Source: Protaetiibacter intestinalis (GTDB lineage Bacteria > Actinomycetota > Actinomycetes > Actinomycetales > Microbacteriaceae). Taken from it: a DNA stretch of 64,000 nt. The DNA lies in the NCBI RefSeq assembly GCF_003627075.1, contig NZ_CP032630.1, positions 310,001-374,000 on the forward strand. Direction: 5' to 3'. The position numbers were made by a program, and so were the translations under genes. This document shows positions 14,310-21,924 of the stretch, one piece after another (position 1 is the stretch's first letter; each line of letters begins with the position of its first letter). The notes beneath the pieces were generated by a model that was not told the origin of the DNA, did no database searches, and worked only from the letters and a program-made list of their open reading frames with translations.

Positions 14310-15283
14310 CCCTCCGCCCCGTCCGGGAGGGCGCCGCCGTACCAGTCCTCGATGATCGCCCGCGCGATCGACGCCGAACGCGGCAGCGTCACGCGTCCGG
14401 CCTCGGCATCCGCCGCGAGCTGTTCACGCGTGAACCAGCGCAGCTCGCGCAGTTCGGTGCCGTCGGGGGTCGGCTCGCTCGGGGTGCCCGCCGCGATGCG
14501 CGCCTCGAAGCCGAGCATGAGGGAGGCCGGGAACGGCCACGGCTGGCTGCCGAGGTACACGGGGTCGGCGACCACGACGCCCGCCTCCTCGAAGATCTCG
14601 CGCACGACGGCCGCCTCGAGCGACTCCCCCGGCTCGACGAAGCCCGCGAGCAGCGAGAATCGACCCGCACCCCACTCGACGTTCGAGCCGAGCAGGATGC
14701 GATCCTCGTCGTCGAGCACCGCCACGATGACGGCCGGGTCGGTGCGCGGGTAGTGCTCGCGACCCGTGTCGGGGTCGATGCGCACCCAGCCGGACTGGCC
14801 GACGCGGGTGACGGTGCCCGTGCCGGGCGAGAAACCGGATGCCGCGTGCCAGTTGGCGAGGGCGAGCGCCTGGGCGAAGATGCCGGCGTCGCGCGCGCCG
14901 AGCCGTGCGCCGACACCGCGCAGCTCGAGCCACTCGCCGTCGAGCGTCGCGGCGAGCTCGTCGCCCGCGTCGAGGGCGAGCACCGGGGCGCCCGCCGCGA
15001 GGTCGGGGGCGTCGCTGCGGGCACGGCCGAGGAAGACGACCGCGTCGGGATCCACCTCGCCGACGCGCGCCGCGGGCACGAGGGCGAGGGCGTCGCGCGA
15101 GGCGCCGAGCGCGCGCCCGTCGTGCAGCACCACGAGCCGCGCCGCGGGGTCCGCGAGCAGACCCTCGACACCGCCCGCGCGGCTCAGGTAGTCGCGGTCG
15201 AGGTCGAAGCGGGCGAGCGGCGGTGCGAGCGGCGGGCGCGGCGCACCGCGGCCCGACGGCACTCGCGACCCGCTCATCCGCAT
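14306..15283 (-). CDS. nudC: NAD(H) diphosphatase NudC-like Nudix hydrolase lacking the zinc ribbon
   Basis: The 325-residue protein contains a complete Nudix box (GFVEPGESLEAAVVREIFEEAG) and the NudC-specific SQPWPFPASLMLGF motif that recognises NAD(H). EHYPRTDPAVI before the Nudix domain is also characteristic. NudC hydrolyses NADH to NMNH and AMP and removes NAD caps from RNA. The central zinc ribbon normally has four cysteines in the region preceding EHYPRTDP; here the segment (HAASGFSPGTGTVTRVGQSGWVRIDPDTGR, in two parts) has none. Two ATG codons (15283, 15277) are possible starts. Coupled to uvrD2 by a GTGA overlap. Confidence 0.88.
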   Translation of the reverse strand: MRMSGSRVPSGRGAPRPPLAPPLARFDLDRDYLSRAGGVEGLLADPAARLVVLHDGRALGASRDALALVPAARVGEVDPDAVVFLGRARSDAPDLAAGAPVLALDAGDELAATLDGEWLELRGVGARLGARDAGIFAQALALANWHAASGFSPGTGTVTRVGQSGWVRIDPDTGREHYPRTDPAVIVAVLDDEDRILLGSNVEWGAGRFSLLAGFVEPGESLEAAVVREIFEEAGVVVADPVYLGSQPWPFPASLMLGFEARIAAGTPSEPTPDGTELRELRWFTREQLAADAEAGRVTLPRSASIARAIIEDWYGGALPDGAEG

Positions 15284-15360
15284 CCCATCCGCGACACTGG
15301 ACCGGCCGCGAGAACGCCGGATCGGGCGTGGCGTGCCGGGCGGCCGGGCGGGGGTAGACC

Positions 15361-15366
15361 TACCCT
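15361..15366 (+). promoter_or_regulatory. -10 box TACCCT
   Basis: TACCCT ends 6 nt before ATG 15373 and supports a leaderless start. Confidence 0.55.
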
Positions 15367-15372
15367 GTCGCC

Positions 15373-16368
15373 ATGGCCAGATCCCACCTCACTCTAGCGG
15401 CGCTCGCCACCTCGGCCGTCGCCGAGCTCGACGCCGTGGGCGCCGCCCCCTTCGGCTCGCGGGGTCGCGGCGACTTCGACTCCGCGATCGTGACGGGACG
15501 CGACGGCCGGCTCTGGATGGTGCGCGTGCCGCGCTCCGAACGCGCCGAGCAGGAGCAGTCCGCCGACCTCGTGGCCCTCGGCGCGCTCAGCCAGGGCGTG
15601 CGCGCCCGGCTGCCGTTCGAGGTCACCCGCTTCGCCGGCCAGGCCCCCGTCGGCGGCACCCGCGCCGTCGTCTCCGAGTTCGTGGCGGGCACGCCCGTGA
15701 GCCTCACCGCGATCGACCTCGAGCTCGCGACCTCGATCGGCGAGGCGATCGCCGCCGTCCACGCCCTCCCCACGAGCCTCGTGACGGATGCCGGGCTCCC
15801 CGCCCACAGCGCCGCCGACGCGCACCGCGCCTCGCTCGCCGTCATCGACCGGGCCACCGCCACGGGCCTCGTGCCCGCGGCACTCGCCCGCCGCTGGCAG
15901 GAGGCCGGCGACGACGAGGGCCTGTGGCAGTTCACCCCCACCGTCATCAACGGCTCGCTGAACGCGGCATCGTTCCTCGCCTCCGCGGGCGACGTCACGG
16001 GCGTGCTCGGCTGGCACGGCCTGCGGGTCGGCGACCCGGCCCGCGACCTGTCGTGGGCGCTGGGCTCTCGCCGCGAGGGCATCGCCGACGCCGTCTTCGA
16101 CGCCTACACGCGCGTGCGCGGCTCCGTCGACCGGCGCCTGCGCCAGCGCGCGACCCTCGCCTCCGAGCTCGAGGTGGCGCTCTGGCTGCTGCACGGCACC
16201 GACACGCGCTCGACGGAGACGGTCGACGACGCCGTGCGGATGATGTCGAAGCTCGTCGACGACGTGCTGGGCGACGCGACCGACTCGATCGGCCCGCAGA
16301 CGCTGCCGATCCTCGCCGTCGACGAGGTCGAGGCGCTGCTCGACCGCGCGGAGCGCTCCGCCAGCTGA
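15373..16368 (+). CDS. Phosphotransferase-family (APH-like) protein with degraded active site
   Basis: The 331-residue protein follows the aminoglycoside/macrolide phosphotransferase fold: an N lobe ending in VVSEFVAGTPVSL and a C lobe. Where active enzymes carry HGDLHPGN, this protein reads INGSLNAASFL, and where the metal-binding Asp of the D-F/W-x-x-A motif should lie it reads GVLGWHGLRVGDPARDLSWAL, without the first Asp. The loss of both catalytic elements points to a pseudokinase or nucleotide-binding protein. Phosphotransferase-like genes commonly sit next to uvrD2-nudC in actinobacteria. It is divergent from nudC. Confidence 0.7.
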   Translation: MARSHLTLAALATSAVAELDAVGAAPFGSRGRGDFDSAIVTGRDGRLWMVRVPRSERAEQEQSADLVALGALSQGVRARLPFEVTRFAGQAPVGGTRAVVSEFVAGTPVSLTAIDLELATSIGEAIAAVHALPTSLVTDAGLPAHSAADAHRASLAVIDRATATGLVPAALARRWQEAGDDEGLWQFTPTVINGSLNAASFLASAGDVTGVLGWHGLRVGDPARDLSWALGSRREGIADAVFDAYTRVRGSVDRRLRQRATLASELEVALWLLHGTDTRSTETVDDAVRMMSKLVDDVLGDATDSIGPQTLPILAVDEVEALLDRAERSAS

Positions 16369-16399
16369 GCCTCCCCCGCTCCGGAGCGCGGCGGCGCGC

Positions 16400-17746
16400 T
16401 CAGCCGGTGCGGGTGACGACGCTCACGAGGCGACTCGGGCGCCGCAGGTCGACGCGGATGCGCAGCTCGTGCCGGCGGGCGAGCACCACACCGATGACGA
16501 GCGCCGTCACGGCGGGCACGACCCCCGCGACGAGGAACGCCAGCTGCCCGCCGAACTGCTGCGCGATCCAGCCCATGATCACGCCGCCCGCGGCCTGCCC
16601 GCCCATGAGCACCATGATGTAGAACGAGACCACGCGCCCCCGGATGCCGGGGTTCGTGGAGAGCTGCGTGAGCGCCTCGGCGCTCATCGCGAACAGCAGC
16701 CGCGTGACGCCGATGCCGACGAGCGCCGACAGGAACATCGGGTACCAGCCGTCCCAGGCGGCGAGCATCGTGACGAGGCCGTAGGCCGCGCCGAAGCCGA
16801 CCACATCCCGCAGCCGCAGACTCCGCCGCTGCGAGGAGAGGATCGCGCCGAGGAAGGCGCCGAGCGCGCACAGCGAGTTGTAGAGGCCGTAGCCGGTGGG
16901 GCCCGTGCCGAAGGTGCCGTCGGCGGCCGCCGCCAGCAGCACCGGCAGGTTCATGCCGAACACCGAGATGGCGGCGAGCATGACGAGCGACCAGCGGATG
17001 GCGGGCTTGCGCCACGCGTACCGCACCGCCTCCCGCACCTGGCCGCGGGAGCGCGGCTGCTTGGGGGTCGGCACGAGCTCGTGGGACCGCATGCACGAGA
17101 TCGCGACGACCGCGAGCAGCGTGGTCGCGGCGTTCACCGCGATCGACCAGCCGGAGCCGAGCGCCGCGATGAGGATGCCGCTGAGCGCGGGGCCGAGGAG
17201 CCCGCCGAGGTGGAAGGTGGTGGCGTTGAGGCTGATCGCGCCGCGGAGGCGGTGGGTGCCCACCATCTCGGAGACGAACGCGGAGCGGCTCGGACCCTCG
17301 ATCGCGCCCGCGACCCCGGTGACGCCCGCGATCAGCAGCACGTGCCACACGTGCACGTGCCCGGTCAGCACGAGCGCGGCGAGCACGCCGTTCGCGAGGG
17401 TCGCCACGATCTGCGTGCCGAGCATGACGAAGCGGCGCGGCAGCCGGTCCGAGAGCACCCCCGCCCAGGCGCCGAGCAGCAGGGTGGGCGCGAACTGCAG
17501 CGCGACCGCGAGGCCCACCATCGCGACGTCGCCCGTGAGCTCGAGCACGAGCCAGTCGATCGCGACCCGCGCCATCCAGCCCCCCGTGCTGCCGAAGGCG
17601 AGCGAGAACAGGTAGAGCCGGTAGTTGTAGGCGCCGAGGGCCGCGAAGCTCTCGCGCAGCGTGGGGCGCCGGTCGAAGACGGGGATCGGCTCGGTCACCA
17701 CGGGGTACTCGGCCGCCGGATGCGGGGGTGGCGGCGGCGGTGACAC
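16400..17746 (-). CDS. MFS transporter (EntS/MFS_3 type)
   Basis: The 448-residue protein has a proline-rich cytoplasmic N terminus of about 35 residues, then twelve hydrophobic segments. LSDRLPRRFVMLGTQ is motif A, and EGPSRSAFVSEMVG matches the conserved loop of the MFS_3 group that includes enterobactin exporter EntS. Start GTG 17746 has TAGCCT ending 6 nt upstream. It is divergent from a LysR gene with only 83 bp between starts, so LysR control is likely. Exported substrate unknown. Confidence 0.85.
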   Translation of the reverse strand: MSPPPPPPHPAAEYPVVTEPIPVFDRRPTLRESFAALGAYNYRLYLFSLAFGSTGGWMARVAIDWLVLELTGDVAMVGLAVALQFAPTLLLGAWAGVLSDRLPRRFVMLGTQIVATLANGVLAALVLTGHVHVWHVLLIAGVTGVAGAIEGPSRSAFVSEMVGTHRLRGAISLNATTFHLGGLLGPALSGILIAALGSGWSIAVNAATTLLAVVAISCMRSHELVPTPKQPRSRGQVREAVRYAWRKPAIRWSLVMLAAISVFGMNLPVLLAAAADGTFGTGPTGYGLYNSLCALGAFLGAILSSQRRSLRLRDVVGFGAAYGLVTMLAAWDGWYPMFLSALVGIGVTRLLFAMSAEALTQLSTNPGIRGRVVSFYIMVLMGGQAAGGVIMGWIAQQFGGQLAFLVAGVVPAVTALVIGVVLARRHELRIRVDLRRPSRLVSVVTRTG

Positions 17747-17752
17747 GATTCA

Positions 17753-17758
17753 AGGCTA
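17753..17758 (-). promoter_or_regulatory. -10 box TAGCCT for MFS gene
   Basis: On the reverse strand TAGCCT ends 6 nt before GTG 17746, supporting this start and a leaderless mRNA. Confidence 0.55.
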
Positions 17759-17801
17759 GGTGGGTCATGACATTCGCGCGAACTATCCTGGCTATAACTC
17801 C

Positions 17802-17818
17802 CATTCGATTCCCGAATG
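17802..17818. promoter_or_regulatory. LysR-type inverted repeat CATTCG-N5-CGAATG
   Basis: Perfect 6-bp arms spaced by ATTCC lie 11 bp before the lysR ATG and just downstream of a TATAAC box (about 17793). The form T-N11-A fits a LysR regulator site. A TTCGCGCGAA palindrome also lies in this divergent region. Confidence 0.5.
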
Positions 17819-17829
17819 AAAGGTCGCGG

Positions 17830-18672
17830 ATGTTCGACCCCGTCCTGTTGCGCACCTTCGTCGCCGTGGCCGACACCGGCAGCTTCACCCGCGCCGCCGA
17901 ACTGCTCGGCATCAGCCAGCCCACCGTCAGCCAGCAGGTGCGCCGCCTCGAGACCGCCGCCGGCCGCATCCTCGTCGCGCGCGACACCCGCGTCGTGCGC
18001 CTCACCGACAACGGGGACGCCATGCTCGGCTTCGCCCGCACCATCCTCGCCGCCCACGACGAGGCCGCCGCCTACTTCCTCGGCTCCGCCATGCGCGGAC
18101 GCCTGCGCTTCGGCGCCGCCGACGACCTCGCCCTCACCCACCTGCCCCAGGTGCTGCGCGACTTCCGGCAGCTGTACCCGCAGATCAACCTCGAGCTCAC
18201 CATCGGCCAGTCCGGGCAGCTCGCCCGACGCCTCGCGGGCGGCCAGCTCGACCTCGTCTACGTGAAGCAGGAACCCGGCACCACCGACGGCCGCACCGTG
18301 CGACGGGAGCGGCTCGTCTGGGTCGCGCACCGCTCGCTGCGGCTCGAACCGGACGCGCCCGTGCCGCTCATCGTGTACCAGGCGCCCAGCTACTCGCGCG
18401 ACGCCGCCATCCACGCCCTCGAAGCCGAAGGGCGCACCTGGCGCATCACCTGCAACGTGCGCGAGGTGAACGGGGTGCTCACGGCGCTGCGCGCCGGCAT
18501 CGGCGTCGCCGTCTTCCCGCGCGTGCTCATCCCCGACGACCTCGTCGAGGTCACCGGCACCTTCGAGCTGCCGCGGCTCGGCGAGGTGGATTTCGCGCTG
18601 CTCTCCAACCCGCGCTCGGCCCGCGAGCCCGCCGAGGCCCTCGCGAACGCGATCCACGCGACGGCTCGGTAG
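17830..18672 (+). CDS. LysR-family transcriptional regulator
   Basis: The 280-residue protein starts MFDPVLLRTFVAVADTGSFTRAAELLGISQPTVSQQVRRLE, a textbook LysR winged helix-turn-helix in residues 1-60. A linker helix and a two-subdomain effector-binding region follow (GRLRFGAADDLALTHLPQVLRDFRQLYPQINLEL). ATG 17830 is preceded by AAAGG; upstream in-frame starts would read into the intergenic region. It is divergent from the MFS exporter and most likely regulates it and itself. Effector unknown. Confidence 0.92.
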   Translation: MFDPVLLRTFVAVADTGSFTRAAELLGISQPTVSQQVRRLETAAGRILVARDTRVVRLTDNGDAMLGFARTILAAHDEAAAYFLGSAMRGRLRFGAADDLALTHLPQVLRDFRQLYPQINLELTIGQSGQLARRLAGGQLDLVYVKQEPGTTDGRTVRRERLVWVAHRSLRLEPDAPVPLIVYQAPSYSRDAAIHALEAEGRTWRITCNVREVNGVLTALRAGIGVAVFPRVLIPDDLVEVTGTFELPRLGEVDFALLSNPRSAREPAEALANAIHATAR

Positions 18673-18693
18673 GGCGCCCCAGCCCGCCGATGC

Positions 18694-21600
18694 TCAGCCG
18701 AACGCGGCGGTCCAGCGCTCGAGCAGTTCCTGCTCCGAGTCGACGTGCGGCGGGCGGATGACCTCGTCGTCGGCCACGAAGTAGAAGGCGGCGTCGATGA
18801 GCGCCGGGTCGATGCCCTCACGCCGGGCGTAGGCGAGGCGGTAGAGGGCGAGCTGCAGCTGCTTGCGCTCCAGGTCGGCGTCGTCGCGCGGCGCCTTGCC
18901 GGTCTTCCAGTCGACCACCTCGAAGCGGTCGCCGTGCCGGTAGACGGCGTCGATCTTGCAGATCACGATGCGCCCCGCGAACGGCAGGTGGATCTCGCGC
19001 TCCACCTCGACGGGCTTCAGCGCTGCCCACTCCGACCGCGCGAACGTCGCCTGCAGCTCGGCGAGCCGCTCCGCATCCACGACGTCGCCCTCGTCGTCGA
19101 GCTCGAAGGGCGCCGCGTCGAGCTCGTCGGCGCCACCGCCCGCCGTGCCGTAGCGCTCCTCCACCCACGAGTGGAAGAGGGTGCCGAGCCGCGTCGCCCG
19201 GTAGGGGCGCTCGGGCATCGGGCGACGCAGCTCCTCGGCCACGGCATCCGGGTCGCTCACATAGTCCTTGAACGCGGATGCCGGGATGCGCGCCGGCAGC
19301 GGCACGGCTCCGTCGCGGGTGCGGCGCCGCTCGCGCTCCTCGAGCAGCAGCTCGGCCTCGCGCGCCCACGTTCCGGTCAGCGCGGGCGCGGCGGTGCGCA
19401 CGGCGGCCGCCGCGGCGTGCACGGCCGCGGCGCGGGCGCCGAACGGTTCGTGCGGCCAGCGGGTCGTCTCGGGCTCGGCGCCGGGCGGCGGCGCGTCGTC
19501 CGCCGGGGCCTCCGGCAGCCCGTCCACGACGCCCGCGTCGGCGAGCTCCCGCAGGAAGCGACTCGGCGTGCGCGGCCTCGTCTGCCCGCTCCAGAACGAG
19601 CCCGAGACGAGCAGGTGGTCGCGCGCACGCGTGACGGCGACGTAGGCGAGGCGGCGCTCCTCGGCACGGTAGTGCTCGGCCACCTCCTCCTTGAAACGGT
19701 CGAGCTCGGCCTTGAACGCCTTGCGCGAGTCGAGCACCTCGAGCCGGAACCTCGGCAGCTGCGCCGCGTCGCCGCGCTCGGGCCAGGGGAAGCGGCCGAA
19801 GGCGAGCCAGCCGCCGTAGCCCTCGAGCGGGCGGGCGGGCAGCTCCTCCTCGACGAGGCGCGGCACGGCGACCGCATCCCACTCGAGGCCCTTCGCGCCG
19901 TGCACGGTGAGCACCTGCACGGTGCCGGGCTCCGGATCCTCCGGGCGCGGGGTCAGATCCTCACGCTGCTCGGCCTCCTTCAGCCAGCCGAGGAAGCCGC
20001 CGAGGTTCGCCGTCTCGGCGATCGACAGGTAGCCGGAGAGTGCGTCGAGCAGCGCGTCGAGGTTCGCCTCGCCCGCGGTGCGGGTCTCGTTCGCGGCCAG
20101 CTCGAGGTCGAGCCGCAGCTCGTGGGCGACGAGCACGACGAGCTCGGGCAGTTCGAGGCCCGCACGCGCCCGCAACTGCTCGAAGAACCGGGATGCGTCG
20201 CGCAGTCGGGCGAGCCCCTCCGGGCTGAACGCCTCGAGGGCGCGATGCGTCTCGGGCACCCGGCCCACGAACTCGAGCGCGTCGACGATCGAGCCGCCCT
20301 CGCCGTCGGCGACCGAGTCGCGCATGCGCTGCTGCACCTCGTCGGAGAGGATGCCGCTCTCGGCCGCGTCGTGCCGGGCGAGCCAGCCCGACACCTCGCG
20401 CAGCGCATCCAGGTCGGCGACGCCGACGCGCCAGCGCGCACCGGCGAGCAGCCGCACGAGCTCGAGTCCCGCATCCGGGCTCTCGATCACCCGCAGGGCG
20501 CTCACCAGGTCGGCGATCTCGGGCTCGGCGAGCAGCCCGCCGACGCCGAGCACGTGATACGGCACGCCCGCGTCGGCGAGCGCCGCGAGGAAGCGCGGTT
20601 GCGTCTTGCGCGCCCGCAGCAGCAGCGCCGCGGTGCCCGGACGCCCCGCGCGCGCCCGGTGCTCGGCGAGCCGGTCGCGCAGCCAGCGGGCCACCTGCGT
20701 CGCCTCCTCGCCGACCGTCTCGGCGAAGACGCGGTCGACCCGGGCGGTGCTCGCCCCCGGGCGCGCGGTGAGCGTCGGCACCGGGATGGCGGTCGCGCCC
20801 CCCGCGACGAGTGCGTTCGCGGCGTCGAGGATGCGTTCGCCGTTGCGCCAGCTCGTCGCCAGGGTGAAGTCGCGGGCCGGGCCGCCGTCGCCCGCCCGGA
20901 ACCGCTCGCGGAACTCGCCGAGGTTCGCCGCGCTCGCGCCGCGCCAGCCGTAGATCGACTGGTTCGGGTCGCCGACCGCAGTGACGGCGGTGCCCGCGAA
21001 GAGCCGTGCGAGCAGCTCGGTCTGCACGACGGAGGTGTCCTGGTACTCGTCGAGCAGCACGACGCGGAACCGGGCCCGCAGTTCCTCGCCCGCCTCCGCA
21101 CGCTTCTCGACGGCCCGCAGGGCGAGCACCACCTGGTCGGCGTAGTCGACGGCGCCGCGCTCGCGCTTCGCGGCGTCGTACTCGGCGGCGAGGTCGACGA
21201 GCAGCTCGAGCTGCGCCACGTCGTCGATCACCGTGAGCATGTCGGCGCGCTCGTAGCGGTCGCCGAGCGGCAGCTCGCGCAGCTCGGCGAAGCGCGCGCC
21301 GAGCTGCCGCACCCGCTCGGGGTCGGCCGCGTTGTCGGCGAGCCCCGCGGCGATGCGGAGGGTGGCGTCGACCACCGCGTCGAGGCGCTTGTCGAGCAGC
21401 TCGAGCCGCGGGTCGACGCTGCGGATGACGACCGAGCGGGCGAGCTGCCAGGCGGCCGCCTCGCCGAGCACGACGCCCTCGCCGTCGCGACCCAGCACGA
21501 GCGCGTTGTCGCGGAAGACCGCGCTCGCGAAGGCGTTGTAGGTGGAGATCTCGGGGGCGTCGAACAGGTCGTGCCCCTCGGGGGTGAGCCCCGCCTCGTG

Positions 21601-21924
21601 CAGCTCGGCGAGGCGCACGCGGATGCGCTCGGCGAGCTCGCCGGCCGCCTTGCGGGTGAAGGTGAGGCCGAGCACCTCGGCGGGGGCGACGTGGCCGTTC
21701 GCGACGAGCCACAGCACGCGGTTCGCCATCGTCTCGGTCTTGCCGGAACCCGCCCCCGCCACCACGAGCGCGGGCTCACGCGGGTCGGCCTCGATGACCG
21801 CGGTCTGCTCGGGGGTCGGATAGCGCACGGTGCCGTCGCCCCCGCTCCGGGCGCGCACCTCGCCGAGCGCCTCCGCGATGCGGGCGGCGCTCACGGTCGG
21901 GCGCGCGGATGCCGACTCAGTCAT
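18694..21924 (-). CDS. adnB: AdnB-like helicase-nuclease subunit
   Basis: The 1076-residue protein joins an SF1A helicase (GAGSGKTETM, LLDEYQDTS, VGDPNQSIYGWRG, VLTVHGAKGLEWDAV, YVAVTRARDHLLV) to a C-terminal PD-(D/E)XK nuclease (ICKIDAVYR...FEVVDWKTGK, about residues 985-1010). Two large proteins with this build side by side are AdnA and AdnB, the actinobacterial motor-nuclease that resects double-strand breaks. The order adnA-adnB and its nearness to uvrD2-nudC match mycobacteria. The ATG overlaps the adnA stop by 8 nt. Length agrees with mycobacterial AdnB (about 1100). Confidence 0.93.
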   Translation of the reverse strand: MTESASARPTVSAARIAEALGEVRARSGGDGTVRYPTPEQTAVIEADPREPALVVAGAGSGKTETMANRVLWLVANGHVAPAEVLGLTFTRKAAGELAERIRVRLAELHEAGLTPEGHDLFDAPEISTYNAFASAVFRDNALVLGRDGEGVVLGEAAAWQLARSVVIRSVDPRLELLDKRLDAVVDATLRIAAGLADNAADPERVRQLGARFAELRELPLGDRYERADMLTVIDDVAQLELLVDLAAEYDAAKRERGAVDYADQVVLALRAVEKRAEAGEELRARFRVVLLDEYQDTSVVQTELLARLFAGTAVTAVGDPNQSIYGWRGASAANLGEFRERFRAGDGGPARDFTLATSWRNGERILDAANALVAGGATAIPVPTLTARPGASTARVDRVFAETVGEEATQVARWLRDRLAEHRARAGRPGTAALLLRARKTQPRFLAALADAGVPYHVLGVGGLLAEPEIADLVSALRVIESPDAGLELVRLLAGARWRVGVADLDALREVSGWLARHDAAESGILSDEVQQRMRDSVADGEGGSIVDALEFVGRVPETHRALEAFSPEGLARLRDASRFFEQLRARAGLELPELVVLVAHELRLDLELAANETRTAGEANLDALLDALSGYLSIAETANLGGFLGWLKEAEQREDLTPRPEDPEPGTVQVLTVHGAKGLEWDAVAVPRLVEEELPARPLEGYGGWLAFGRFPWPERGDAAQLPRFRLEVLDSRKAFKAELDRFKEEVAEHYRAEERRLAYVAVTRARDHLLVSGSFWSGQTRPRTPSRFLRELADAGVVDGLPEAPADDAPPPGAEPETTRWPHEPFGARAAAVHAAAAAVRTAAPALTGTWAREAELLLEERERRRTRDGAVPLPARIPASAFKDYVSDPDAVAEELRRPMPERPYRATRLGTLFHSWVEERYGTAGGGADELDAAPFELDDEGDVVDAERLAELQATFARSEWAALKPVEVEREIHLPFAGRIVICKIDAVYRHGDRFEVVDWKTGKAPRDDADLERKQLQLALYRLAYARREGIDPALIDAAFYFVADDEVIRPPHVDSEQELLERWTAAFG

